A stretch of DNA of 64,000 bases from positions 310,001 through 374,000 of the forward strand of contig NZ_RARC01000001.1 of assembly GCF_003719305.1 (NCBI RefSeq), given 5' to 3'. The number at the start of each line of letters is the position of its first letter. The first letter of the stretch is position 1. The notes under the pieces are model-generated. The model searched no databases, was not told the DNA's origin, and saw only the letters and a program-made list of their open reading frames with translations. Source of the DNA: Mycolicibacterium stellerae (GTDB lineage: Bacteria > Actinomycetota > Actinomycetes > Mycobacteriales > Mycobacteriaceae). The position numbers and the translations under genes are program-made. Positions 50,335 through 58,826 of the stretch are shown here, piece by piece.

Positions 50335-51783
50335 GTGACAGCACTTCGTGAACAAGTCTTGCGCCGTAAACCGGTGGCGGAGATGGCCGCCGAAACCGGC
50401 GCCGACACCGGAACCAGTGAGCTCAAACGCACGATCGGTTTGTGGAGCCTCTCGGCGATCGGCATCGGCGGCACGATCGGCACCGGCATTTTCTTCATCC
50501 TCAGTCAGGCGGTGCCGTTGGCGGGACCGGCGGTGATCTTCTCGTTCCTGCTTGCCGGACTCGTCGCCGGGCTGACCGCGGTGTGCTACGCCGAACTCGC
50601 GGGGGCAGTACCGGTGGCCGGCTCGTCGTATTCGTACACCTACGCGACGTTGGGCGAGTTCGTGGCCATGGGGGTCGGCGCCTGTCTACTGCTCGAATGG
50701 GGTGTGGCAGGCGCGGCGGTCGCGGTCGGCTGGTCGGAGTACCTCAACCAGTTCATCGGCAACGTCTTCGGTGTCCAGATACCCGAGGCGCTGTCGAACG
50801 CGCCGGAACAGGGCGGCATCATCAACCTGCCTGCGGTAATCCTGATCATCATGTGCGCCATGCTGTTGATCCGCGGCGTCAGCGAGTCGGCGAAGACCAA
50901 CGCCGTCATGGTCGTCATCAAGATCGCGGTGCTGATCATGTTCATCGTCATCGGTGTGCAGGGCTGGAATGCTGACAACCTGGACAATTTTGCCCCGTTC
51001 GGCTTCGCAGGCATCACGGCCGCAACTGGCGTCATCTTCTTCAGCTTTGTCGGCCTGGACAGCGTCGCCGCCGCGGGCGAGGAAGCAAAAAACCCGAGGC
51101 GAAACCTCCCGCTCGCGATCATGATCGCGCTTGGCACCGTCACACTTCTATACGTGCTGACGGCGCTCGTCGGGGTGGCGGCCCAGTCGACCGAGGAGTT
51201 CGACGGTCAGGAAGCCGGGCTGGCCCAGATCCTCGAGAACGTCGTGGGTGCATCGTGGCCGGGCACCGTGCTCGCGGCGGGCGCGATCATCTCGATCTTC
51301 AGCGTGACCCTGGTGTCGATCTACGGACAGACCCGCATCCTGTTCGCGATGTCGCGTGACGGCATGATCCCCGAGATCTTCCACCGGGTGAATCCGCGCA
51401 CGCTGACCCCGATCCACAACACGGTCATCGTCGCCTGCGTCATCGGCCTTATGGCCGGCCTCATCCCGATCAACTTCCTCGCCGAGATGACGAGTATCGG
51501 AACGCTGGTGGCCTTCATCGCCGTCTCGATCGGCGTGATGGTGCTGCGAAAGCGGGCGCCCGACCTGCCGCGCAGCTTCAAGGTTCCGCTGTATCCAGTC
51601 ACCCCGATCCTGTCGATCGCCGGCGCGCTGTGGATCGTCTATAACTTGCGGCCAATCACGATCTACGTGTTCCTGATCTGGGTCGCCGTGGCGTTCGTGT
51701 GGTACTTCTTCTACTCGCGCCACCACTCTCATCTGGGCCGCGACGAGCACGTCGGCCTCGCCGCGGAGGGCAACCAACCGTGA
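50335..51783 (+). CDS. APC family amino acid permease
   Basis: A 482-residue transporter with about twelve membrane helices. The APC signature is near the N-terminus: SAIGIGGTIGTGIFFILSQAV, followed by AELAGAVPVAGSSYSYTYATLGEF. The PFGFAGITAATGVIFFSFVGLDSVAAAGEEAKNP-type segment is typical of cationic amino acid transporters (CAT/YfnA-like). GTG 50335 is preceded by AAGGAGGAG. It imports or exchanges an amino acid, possibly cationic. The next gene, a universal stress protein, overlaps its stop, an arrangement common for such permeases. Confidence 0.9.
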   Translation: MTALREQVLRRKPVAEMAAETGADTGTSELKRTIGLWSLSAIGIGGTIGTGIFFILSQAVPLAGPAVIFSFLLAGLVAGLTAVCYAELAGAVPVAGSSYSYTYATLGEFVAMGVGACLLLEWGVAGAAVAVGWSEYLNQFIGNVFGVQIPEALSNAPEQGGIINLPAVILIIMCAMLLIRGVSESAKTNAVMVVIKIAVLIMFIVIGVQGWNADNLDNFAPFGFAGITAATGVIFFSFVGLDSVAAAGEEAKNPRRNLPLAIMIALGTVTLLYVLTALVGVAAQSTEEFDGQEAGLAQILENVVGASWPGTVLAAGAIISIFSVTLVSIYGQTRILFAMSRDGMIPEIFHRVNPRTLTPIHNTVIVACVIGLMAGLIPINFLAEMTSIGTLVAFIAVSIGVMVLRKRAPDLPRSFKVPLYPVTPILSIAGALWIVYNLRPITIYVFLIWVAVAFVWYFFYSRHHSHLGRDEHVGLAAEGNQP

Positions 51784-52664
51784 CGATCGTCGTTGGTTAC
51801 CCGCCGAACCGGAAAGGCAAGGCGGTGCTGAACCTCGCCGCCCTACTGGCCCGTTCCAGCGGTGAGGATCTCGCCGTGTGTGTCGTCGCACCAGGGTCGT
51901 GGCTGCCCGGTCTGGTCCGGGAGGATGCCGCCTACCAGAGTCAGATCGACGATATGACCGACGGTGCGCTGGCCCAGGCCCGCTCCGAACTGCCCGCCGA
52001 CGTGTCGGCGACCTTCACAACGGTCAAGGCTCGCTCGGCTCCCACCGGCTTGCTTGAGGCGGCCGAGCAGCACAAGGCCAGCATGATCGCTGTCGGCTCG
52101 TCGGCGGCCGGGCTGTTCGGCCACGTCGCGCTGAGCAGTGTCGCCGACCGGCTGCTGCACAGCTCACCGATCCCGGTTGCGTTGGCGCCCCGCGGTTTTC
52201 GATCAGGCGATACGGCCAAGTTCACCCGCGTGACGGTCGCGTACACCGGCACCGAACATTGCGATTCGATGTTGCGCACCGCTGCCGATCTGGCCGGCAA
52301 AATCGGCGCGAAAATGCGTCTGGCGTCGTTCGCCGTCCAGCACGCACCGCCCGTGACGGCCATGTTCCGGACCGAGTCGGCGGGCGTGCTCGCCGAGTGG
52401 ACTACGAACATCCAGGAGTCGGCGCACCGAGTGCTTGGCGACTCGACAGAGCCGGGCGGTCACGATGTCGTGATCGGTCACGGCAGCGACTGGGAGGCTG
52501 CACTGCACGACGTCGACTGGGGAGACGGCGATCTGCTGGTGGTCGGATCGAGCGAATCGGGCCCCATTGCCCGGGTGTTCCTGGGATCTCGCGCCGCCAA
52601 GATCATCCGGCACAGCCCGGTGCCCGTCCTCGTCGTACCCCGTGAGGCGGCCGAGTCGCCGTAG
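51780..52664 (+). CDS. universal stress protein (two Usp domains)
   Basis: A 294-residue tandem Usp. The first domain begins TIVVGYPPNRKGKAVLNLAALLA and ends ALSSVADRLLHSSPIPVALA. The second begins RVTVAYTGTEHCDSMLRTAADLA and ends VFLGSRAAKIIRHSPVPVLVVP. The glycine-rich ATP-binding pattern G-x-x-G..S is partly present (VGSSAAGLFGHVALSS, VGSSESGPIARVFLGS). GTG 51780 overlaps the permease stop (GTGA), so it probably regulates or protects that transporter. Confidence 0.88.
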   Translation: MTIVVGYPPNRKGKAVLNLAALLARSSGEDLAVCVVAPGSWLPGLVREDAAYQSQIDDMTDGALAQARSELPADVSATFTTVKARSAPTGLLEAAEQHKASMIAVGSSAAGLFGHVALSSVADRLLHSSPIPVALAPRGFRSGDTAKFTRVTVAYTGTEHCDSMLRTAADLAGKIGAKMRLASFAVQHAPPVTAMFRTESAGVLAEWTTNIQESAHRVLGDSTEPGGHDVVIGHGSDWEAALHDVDWGDGDLLVVGSSESGPIARVFLGSRAAKIIRHSPVPVLVVPREAAESP

Positions 52665-52691
52665 TCGCGCGAACCATTCGGCCGTCGTCGA

Positions 52692-53363
52692 TCACGGGAA
52701 GGTGCCCATACCATCACCGATGTAGATCCACGCGTCACCAGGCACCTCGGGGGCGACGACATGGCACCAGTTGCTCCGGCAGAGCTCGGGCTCGACGAGT
52801 TGAACCTGACCCGGCTGCTTGGCGATCGGAATGCCGTTGGCGTTCCGGTACTCGGTGCCGTTGCCGTCCGGCTTGTCGAAGATATCGGTGGCCATGATCA
52901 CCGTCGCGGTCTTGCCCGCCTGGCCTGCCTGGCCCCCGCACTCGAGCGTGTCGGTCGACGTCCATGGGCCGGGATTCCACAGGTTGTACGGTATTTCGGG
53001 CCCCGTCGCTGTGCCGCGGGCGATGCCGTCGTCGCCGATGGTGCCCTTGAATTGGGCGGTTCCTTTGTTGTCGCGCCAGACGATGGTGAATTGGATGTCG
53101 CGGCCGGTGATGCTGCCGGTGACATCTCCGTACGTGGGATTGATCCCTCCCGAAGCTGTGCCGACCCCAGGCCCGATGCTCGACCCGTTCGCCTGCGGAA
53201 ACACCGTCGTGCGCGTGCCGTCCATGTTGATGTGCAGCAGGTCCCCTTTGACCGTGCAATTGTCAGCGGCCTGCGCTGTGGGCGCCACTTGCAGTGCGGC
53301 CCCACATAGAGCGGCGGCGGCGAACGCGAACTGGGCCTGTTTCTTGATCGGTATGGCGGACAT
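52692..53363 (-). CDS. exported protein with C-terminal SH3-like region
   Basis: A 223-residue protein starting at ATG 53363 after GAAAGG. The signal peptide is FAFAAAALCGAALQVAPTAQA. The middle part (LLHINMDGTRTTVFPQANGS, DIQFTIVWRDNKGTAQFKGTI) resembles a beta-sandwich. The last ~60 residues (TDIFDKPDGNGTEYRN, LVEPELCRSNWCHVVAPEVPGDAWIYIG) resemble a bacterial SH3 domain. This type is known in mycobacterial exported proteins, but function is unknown. Confidence 0.7.
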   Translation of the reverse strand: MSAIPIKKQAQFAFAAAALCGAALQVAPTAQAADNCTVKGDLLHINMDGTRTTVFPQANGSSIGPGVGTASGGINPTYGDVTGSITGRDIQFTIVWRDNKGTAQFKGTIGDDGIARGTATGPEIPYNLWNPGPWTSTDTLECGGQAGQAGKTATVIMATDIFDKPDGNGTEYRNANGIPIAKQPGQVQLVEPELCRSNWCHVVAPEVPGDAWIYIGDGMGTFP

Positions 53364-53503
53364 AAGAATTGCCTTTCGGTGAATTTCAAGCACACGCATT
53401 TACAGCCCGACCTGTCGGCAGTGTAAATACATTCAGCCGGTTCAATTCTGTTTTGGACTATTTGCCCGGAACGCCATCGCGATTTATCTGAATTGTCAAT
53501 TAG

Positions 53504-54199
53504 TCAGCGGTTCCCGTCGCCGCGCGTCTCGATCACGCGCGCGGCGACATCGACGAGTTTGGTATTGCTGTCCTGCGACAGGCGGCGCAGCATCTCGAAG
53601 GCACGGACGTCGTCGACGCCATAGCGCTCCATGATGATGCCCTTCGCCTGACCGATGCGGTCGCGGGTGGACAGTGCCGACTGAAGCTCCTCCCCCTCGC
53701 GGCTGGCCAGGATCGCCGCCGCCGCATGGGCCGCCAACACGATGCCGATCGTCTCGGCTTCCCCGTCGAACGCGTGCGGCTTGAACGCGAACAGGTTGAG
53801 CGCGCCTGCGGTGCGGGCGGCGGTGTACAGCTTGAAGGACAGCCCGCTGAGAACACCGAGCTCAACCACCTCGGGCGAGTACTGCGGCCAGCGTTCTTCG
53901 GTGCGGAAATCGTCGGTGCGCACGATCACCTCGTCGAGCGCCGCCTCGACGCACGGCCCCTCGCCGTACTTCATCTGCAGTTCGTCCAGCTGGTGTGGCA
54001 GGTCCGAGGTGGCGCCGAACGAGTCCCATTTACCGCCCTTGCCGATCATCAGCACTCCGGCGCTGTCAACCCCGGGGATCAGCTCCTTGGCGGCGGCGGT
54101 GACATCGCCAAGCACCTCCTCGACGGTGCGCGGCGCAGCGGCCGCGCGCGCGAGCTCGGCCATCCGCACTGCCAGATCGTGGTTCCGCGGTTCGGTCAT
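53504..54199 (-). CDS. GAF-ANTAR domain transcription antitermination regulator
   Basis: A 231-residue regulator. The GAF sensor (about 20-165) contains PGVDSAGVLMIGKGGKWDSF, GEGPCVEAALDEVIVRTDDF and LSFKLYTAARTAGALNLFAF. The ANTAR RNA-binding domain (about 170-225) contains LSTRDRIGQAKGIIMERYGV, AFEMLRRLSQDSN and VAARVIET. This is the common mycobacterial GAF-ANTAR architecture. The signal and RNA targets are unknown. ATG 54199 is used; the frame is open 11 codons further upstream. Confidence 0.9.
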   Translation of the reverse strand: MTEPRNHDLAVRMAELARAAAAPRTVEEVLGDVTAAAKELIPGVDSAGVLMIGKGGKWDSFGATSDLPHQLDELQMKYGEGPCVEAALDEVIVRTDDFRTEERWPQYSPEVVELGVLSGLSFKLYTAARTAGALNLFAFKPHAFDGEAETIGIVLAAHAAAAILASREGEELQSALSTRDRIGQAKGIIMERYGVDDVRAFEMLRRLSQDSNTKLVDVAARVIETRGDGNR

Positions 54200-54442
54200 G
54201 ATCAAAGTGTTCCCATTCGGGCATTGACACACACACGCGCTGGTCGGCGAATGACACGAAGTGCCTGATCAACGTTTGTCTTCTGCTGAGCCTGGTAATG
54301 CTGCGGGGCAGGTGGGTGCGACGGTCGACCGCCGCGCCTGCTGAGGTCTCGTCGGTTCAGACTACGAGCCGGCGGGGCCGCCCGTTTCTCTCTGATCGCC
54401 AACGCCCTCCAGTCACTCTGTTAGTTGTAGTATCGTCCGCTC

Positions 54443-55699
54443 ATGGGCAGCTCCACAAGTGTCTGGATCCTCGGCGGCTACCAAAGCGACTTCAGCCGAA
54501 ATTTGACCCGCGAAGGCCTCGATTTCGCCGACCTGACCCGCGAAGTGGTCGAGGCCACCCTCACCGCCGCGAGCGTCGACGCCGACGCGATCGGCGTCGT
54601 GCACGTTGCCAACGCGTTCGGTGAGCTGTTCGCACGTCAGGCGCACCTCGGGGCGATGCCCGCGACCGTGCACGAAGGGCTGTGGGACACACCGTCGTCG
54701 CGGCACGAGGCGGCGTGCGCGTCCGGCAGCGTCGCCACCCTGGCCGCGATCGCCGATCTGCGGTCCGGTGCATATGAGACCGCCTTGGTGGTCGGCATCG
54801 AATTGGAGAAGACCGTGCCCGGCGACACCGCCGCCGAACACCTCGGTGCCGCGGCCTGGATCGGGCACGAGGGCGCCGACGCAAAGTTCATGTGGCCGAA
54901 CCAGTTCGCCCGCGTCGCCGACGAATACGACAAGCGGTACGGCCTCGACGAAACCCACCTGCGCGCGATCGCGCAATTGAACTTCGCCAACGCACGATTG
55001 AACCCCAACGCCCAGACCCGCGGTTGGACCGTCCCCGACCTGCGGGCCGGACGCGACGCAGACTCCGACCTCGGCAATCTCGACGATGAGCTCAACCCCG
55101 TCATCGACGGCAGGCTGCGCCGCTTCGACTGCAGCCAGATGACCGACGGCGCCGCGGGCCTCGTCCTTGTCACCGATGACTACCTGCGCGAGCACCCCGG
55201 TGCCCGTCCGATCGGGCGGATCGACGGCTGGGGGCACCGCACCGTGGGGCTGGGCCTGCAGCAGAAGCTCGACCGCTCCGCAGACCAGCCCTACGTTCTG
55301 CCACACGTGCGCGGTGCGGTGCTCGACGCGTTCGACCGCGCCAACGTGACCCTCGACGACGTCGATGGTTTCGAGGTGCACGACTGCTTCACACCGAGCG
55401 AATACCTCGCCATCGACCACATCGGGCTCACCGGCCCCGGCGAGTCGTGGAAGGCCGTCGAGAACGGCGAGATCGAGATCGGCGGGGCGCTGCCGATCAA
55501 CCCCAGCGGCGGGCTCATCGGCGGCGGCCACCCCGTTGGCGCATCGGGTGTCCGGATGCTCCTCGATGCCGCCAAACAGGTCAGTGGCGCTGCCGGCGAG
55601 TATCAAATCGACGGGGCAAAGACGTTCGGCACGTTGAACTTCGGCGGGAGCACCGCAACAACGGTGAGTTTCGTCGTCGGATCGGCAAAGGAGTTCTGA
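54443..55699 (+). CDS. thiolase family protein (SCP-x/acetyl-CoA acetyltransferase-like)
   Basis: A 418-residue thiolase. The nucleophilic cysteine is in HEAACASGS, the conserved histidine in FEVHDCFTPSE, and the C-terminal GGGHPVGASG glycine loop is present. The N-terminus VWILGGYQSDFSRNL is typical. Members of this branch act in lipid and sterol side-chain thiolysis or condensation. It overlaps the carotenoid oxygenase by one base (TGATG), so the two genes are coupled. Confidence 0.9.
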   Translation: MGSSTSVWILGGYQSDFSRNLTREGLDFADLTREVVEATLTAASVDADAIGVVHVANAFGELFARQAHLGAMPATVHEGLWDTPSSRHEAACASGSVATLAAIADLRSGAYETALVVGIELEKTVPGDTAAEHLGAAAWIGHEGADAKFMWPNQFARVADEYDKRYGLDETHLRAIAQLNFANARLNPNAQTRGWTVPDLRAGRDADSDLGNLDDELNPVIDGRLRRFDCSQMTDGAAGLVLVTDDYLREHPGARPIGRIDGWGHRTVGLGLQQKLDRSADQPYVLPHVRGAVLDAFDRANVTLDDVDGFEVHDCFTPSEYLAIDHIGLTGPGESWKAVENGEIEIGGALPINPSGGLIGGGHPVGASGVRMLLDAAKQVSGAAGEYQIDGAKTFGTLNFGGSTATTVSFVVGSAKEF

Positions 55700-57255
55700 T
55701 GGATGTTGAGGTGGTCGGCAAGTTCCTGTCGACGCTGCCCGAAGACGATGACCATCCCTACCGCACCGGCCCGTGGCGGCCGCAGACCACGGAGTGGGAT
55801 GCCGACGATCTCACCGCCGTCGAGGGTGAGATTCCGCGCGATCTCGACGGGGTGTATCTGCGCAACACCGAGAACCCTTTGCATCCGTCGCTGAAGTTCT
55901 ACCATCCGTTCGACGGCGACGGCATGATCCACATCGTCGGGTTCCGGGACGGAAAAGCGTTCTACCGCAACCGATTCGTCCGGACCGACGGGCTGGCGGC
56001 CGAAGACGAAGCCGGTGGCGCACTGTGGCCCGGGCTGGCCGAGCCCGTGCAGGTCGCCAGGCGCGACTACGGCTGGGGTGCGCGCACGCTGATGAAGGAC
56101 GCGTCGAGCACCGACGTCACCGTGCACCGCGGTACCGCGCTGACCAGTTTCTACCAGTGCGGCGATCTCTACCGCGTCAACCCGTTCACCGCCGAAACCC
56201 TTGGCAAGGAAGACTTCAACGGCGGCTTCCCGGTCGACTGGGGCGTCTCCGCACACCCCAAGGTCGACGACGCCACCGGCGAACTGTTGTTCTTCAGCTA
56301 CAGCAAGCAGGCCCCGTACATGCGCTACGGCGTGGTCGACGCCGACAACAATCTGGCACACCTCACCGATATCCCGCTGCCGGGCCCGCGGCTGCCACAC
56401 GATATGGCCTTCACGCCGAATTACGCGATTCTCAACGACTTTCCGTTGTTCTGGGATCCAAAGCTGCTCGAGGCCAACATCCATCTGCCCGGATTCCACC
56501 CGGATATGCCGTCCCGGTTCGCGGTCATCCCGCGCCGCGGCGGCCCGCAGGACATCAGATGGTTCGAGGCCGACCCGACGTTCGTGCTGCACTTCACCAA
56601 CGCCTACGAGGTCGGCGACGAGATCGTGCTCGACGGCTTCTACGAGGGCGACCCCGCGCCGGTGGACAGCCTCACAGGTGACAGTCCCCCGCAAGCGGGA
56701 GGTGCCCCCAAGGAGAAGGCGTTCCGGTTCCTCGCTCTCGACCGGCTGCAGACCCGACTGCGGCGGTGGCGCTTCAACCTGGTCACCGGCGCCACGACCG
56801 AAGAGCAGCTGACCGAGAGCATCACCGAGTTCGGCATGATCAACTCCGCCTACGGCGGTCTCGACTACCGCTATACCTACGCCGCGACGGGAAAGCCCGG
56901 CTGGTTCCTGTTCGACGGACTGGTCAAACACGATCTTCGCACCGGCTCCGAGGAGCGGTTTGCGTTCGACGACGGCGTCTTCGGCAGCGAGACCGCGATG
57001 GCGCCGCGGTCAAGGGTCGCCGGCGGAGCGGTGCCAGCGGAGGACGACGGCTATCTGGTGACCCTGACCACCGACATGAACGACGACGCGTCCTACTGCC
57101 TGGTGTTCGACGCCGCAAGGGTGGGCGACGGCCCGGTGTGCAAACTGCTTTTGCCGGAACGGATCTCGAGCGGAACCCACTCGACGTGGGCGGACGGATC
57201 GGCACTGCGGCGCTGGCATCAGGTCGACGACGCGCCCGCCGCAATCGGGCTTTAG
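55699..57255 (+). CDS. carotenoid cleavage oxygenase family protein
   Basis: A 518-residue non-heme iron oxygenase of the RPE65/carotenoid oxygenase family. The N-terminal region is IPRDLDGVYLRNTENPLHPS, then YHPFDGDGMIHIVGF. Four candidate iron-binding histidines are in SAHPKVD, LPHDMAF, VLHFTNAYE and the C-terminal GTHSTW. It cleaves a conjugated double bond of a carotenoid or stilbene-like substrate with O2. An in-frame insertion near residues 329-340 (GDSPPQAGGAPK) is encoded by a mycobacterial hairpin element. It starts at the ATG overlapping the thiolase stop. Confidence 0.92.
   Translation: MDVEVVGKFLSTLPEDDDHPYRTGPWRPQTTEWDADDLTAVEGEIPRDLDGVYLRNTENPLHPSLKFYHPFDGDGMIHIVGFRDGKAFYRNRFVRTDGLAAEDEAGGALWPGLAEPVQVARRDYGWGARTLMKDASSTDVTVHRGTALTSFYQCGDLYRVNPFTAETLGKEDFNGGFPVDWGVSAHPKVDDATGELLFFSYSKQAPYMRYGVVDADNNLAHLTDIPLPGPRLPHDMAFTPNYAILNDFPLFWDPKLLEANIHLPGFHPDMPSRFAVIPRRGGPQDIRWFEADPTFVLHFTNAYEVGDEIVLDGFYEGDPAPVDSLTGDSPPQAGGAPKEKAFRFLALDRLQTRLRRWRFNLVTGATTEEQLTESITEFGMINSAYGGLDYRYTYAATGKPGWFLFDGLVKHDLRTGSEERFAFDDGVFGSETAMAPRSRVAGGAVPAEDDGYLVTLTTDMNDDASYCLVFDAARVGDGPVCKLLLPERISSGTHSTWADGSALRRWHQVDDAPAAIGL
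56685..56710. repeat. small hairpin element inserted in the carotenoid oxygenase gene
   Basis: The segment starting TCCCCCGCAAGCGGGAGGTG contains the hairpin CCCGC-AA-GCGGG and ends in a C-run. It resembles short dispersed palindromes often seen between mycobacterial genes. Here it is translated in frame as a Gly/Pro-rich loop. Confidence 0.5.
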
Positions 57256-58134
57256 GTGGCGCAGCGCGAGCCCAACGCCGTCGCCCACATGCTCGGGCTG
57301 CTTGGCGACGAGTGGACGCTGCTGGTGTTGCAGCAAGCGCTCATGGGCGCCACCCGGTACGGCGATTTCCAGACCCGGCTGCCGATCTCACACTCGGTGT
57401 TGTCCAGTCGACTTCGGTCACTTGCGGAAAACGAGTTGTTGAAGCGTCGGGTCTACCAGACGAACCCGCCGCGCTCCGAGTATCTGACCACTGCGCGAAG
57501 TCGTTCGTTGTGGCCGATGCTGGTGTCGATCTGGAGCTGGGAATGCCTCTGGGTGCCGGAACACCCGGACCCATTGCCCCTCATGCACCACGCCGTCTGC
57601 GACGAGACCTTTGCTCCGGTGGTCGCCTGCGGTTCGTGCAGCGAACCCGTCAGCGAGAAAGATGTTGTCGCGCAGTGGGGCCCGAGCGGTTCGTGGCCGC
57701 GATCGATCCCTGCGGCGGTGACCCGGCGACGGTCGGCGACGAGCCAGGCCGGGCTTTTCCCGCAGACGATGACCGTGCTCGGCAATCGGTGGGCGTTCGC
57801 GATTCTGGTCGCGGCATTCGTCGGCGTCAGCCGGTTCACCGACTTTCAGACACAGCTCAACGCCCCGCCGGGCTCGATAGCCGACCGCCTCGGGATTTTT
57901 GTGGCGAACGGGGTACTGGTCGGCACGGACAACCGGTACCGCCTCACCGAGAAGGGCCGCGCCCTCTTCCCGGTGCTGATATCCGCGCTGCAGTGGGCCC
58001 AGCGATGGTTCCCCGCGCCAGAGGGTCCGGCGGTGGAGCTGACACACACGGCATGCGGCGGGCGGTTTTCCGCCGTCATGACCTGCGACAAGTGCACCCG
58101 GCCGCTGCGCGGAGCCGACATCTCGGCGGCCTAG
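57256..58134 (+). CDS. regulator with two tandem HxlR-type winged-helix domains
   Basis: A 292-residue protein starting at GTG 57256 immediately after the oxygenase stop. It contains two HxlR units. The first (about 8-105) has LGLLGDEWTLLVLQQALMGA and RYGDFQTRLPISHSVLSSRL. The second (about 165-255) has LGNRWAFAILVAAFVGVSRF and FQTQLNAPPGSIADRLGIFV. Each is followed by a C-x-x-C pair (VACGSCSEPV, MTCDKCTRPL) that may bind zinc. It probably works as a built-in dimer controlling the thiolase/oxygenase operon. Confidence 0.85.
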   Translation: MAQREPNAVAHMLGLLGDEWTLLVLQQALMGATRYGDFQTRLPISHSVLSSRLRSLAENELLKRRVYQTNPPRSEYLTTARSRSLWPMLVSIWSWECLWVPEHPDPLPLMHHAVCDETFAPVVACGSCSEPVSEKDVVAQWGPSGSWPRSIPAAVTRRRSATSQAGLFPQTMTVLGNRWAFAILVAAFVGVSRFTDFQTQLNAPPGSIADRLGIFVANGVLVGTDNRYRLTEKGRALFPVLISALQWAQRWFPAPEGPAVELTHTACGGRFSAVMTCDKCTRPLRGADISAA

Positions 58135-58209
58135 CCGTGTGACCCACTCTTCGAGCCTGCTGGGAGATCGTGAATTCGCGTCAAAACACGATCTGTCAGC
58201 AGTTTCGGT

Positions 58210-58236
58210 CTAGCACTCTCGGGGTGAGAGTGCTAA
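58210..58236. promoter_or_regulatory. CIRCE element (HrcA operator) before hsp20
   Basis: CTAGCACTC (58210-58218), nine-base spacer, GAGTGCTAA (58228-58236). It matches the CIRCE consensus TTAGCACTC-N9-GAGTGCTAA except for the first base. A possible -10 element TAATAT (58233-58238) overlaps its right arm, so HrcA binding would block the promoter until heat shock. Confidence 0.92.
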
Positions 58237-58261
58237 TATCGGCGGTGCACAGTGATTGGCT

Positions 58262-58280
58262 GCCCGCCGGGGTGGCGGGC
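58262..58280 (+). promoter_or_regulatory. 5' UTR hairpin of hsp20 mRNA
   Basis: GCCCGCC (58262-58268) and GGCGGGC (58274-58280) form a perfect 7-bp GC stem with a five-base loop. It lies 14 bases before the strong ribosome site AGGAGG (58294-58299). It does not cover that site, so it is more likely an mRNA-stability element than a thermosensor. Confidence 0.5.
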
Positions 58281-58309
58281 TTCTGAGTCGCTATAGGAGG
58301 TGAATTACT

Positions 58310-58756
58310 GTGCTTCGTTTTGATCCGTTCAGTGACCTTGATGTTCTGACCCGGGGCTTGCTGACCAGCCAGACCGGATCAAATCGCGCACCCAGGTTCA
58401 TGCCGATGGACCTGTGCAAGCTCGACGACCACTACGTCCTGACGGCCGATCTGCCCGGCGTCGATCCGGGCTCGGTCGACGTCGACGTGGACAACGGCAC
58501 GCTGACGATCTCGGCGCATCGCACCGCCCGCAGCGACGACTCCGTCCAATGGCTGACCAACGAGCGCTTCTTCGGCAGCTATCGGCGGCAACTCTCGCTC
58601 GGTGAAGGCATCGACTCGGCCGCGATCTCCGCGACCTACGAGAACGGCGTGCTGACCGTCACGATCCCGATGGCAGAACGCGCCAAGCCGCGCAAGATCG
58701 ACATCGCCCACGGCGGAGACCAGAAGAGCATTCCGACCACGGTCGACGCCGAGTAA
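58310..58756 (+). CDS. Hsp20/alpha-crystallin family small heat shock protein
   Basis: A 148-residue protein. The alpha-crystallin domain covers about residues 25-125: MDLCKLDDHYVLTADLPGVD, VDVDVDNGTLTISAHR, RFFGSYRRQLSLGEGID, ISATYENGVLTVTIPMAE. The C-terminal I-x-I-like motif is weak (KSIPTTV). It is an ATP-independent holdase that keeps unfolded proteins soluble. GTG 58310 follows AGGAGGTGAATTACT. Control by HrcA is indicated by the CIRCE element upstream, whereas the M. tuberculosis Acr2 protein is under HspR. Confidence 0.95.
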   Translation: MLRFDPFSDLDVLTRGLLTSQTGSNRAPRFMPMDLCKLDDHYVLTADLPGVDPGSVDVDVDNGTLTISAHRTARSDDSVQWLTNERFFGSYRRQLSLGEGIDSAAISATYENGVLTVTIPMAERAKPRKIDIAHGGDQKSIPTTVDAE

Positions 58757-58770
58757 ACACACCTCGAAAC

Positions 58771-58814
58771 TGCGGGCGGATCGCGGATCGGCACGATCTC
58801 GCGATCTGCCCGCA
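58771..58814. terminator. bidirectional terminator-like hairpin between hsp20 and GNAT genes
   Basis: TGCGGGCGGATCGCG (58771-58785) pairs with CGCGATCTGCCCGCA (58800-58814) in 14 of 15 positions, with a 14-base loop. It lies between two convergent genes and can serve both. Confidence 0.65.
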
Positions 58815-58826
58815 ATCTCGGCCCAC

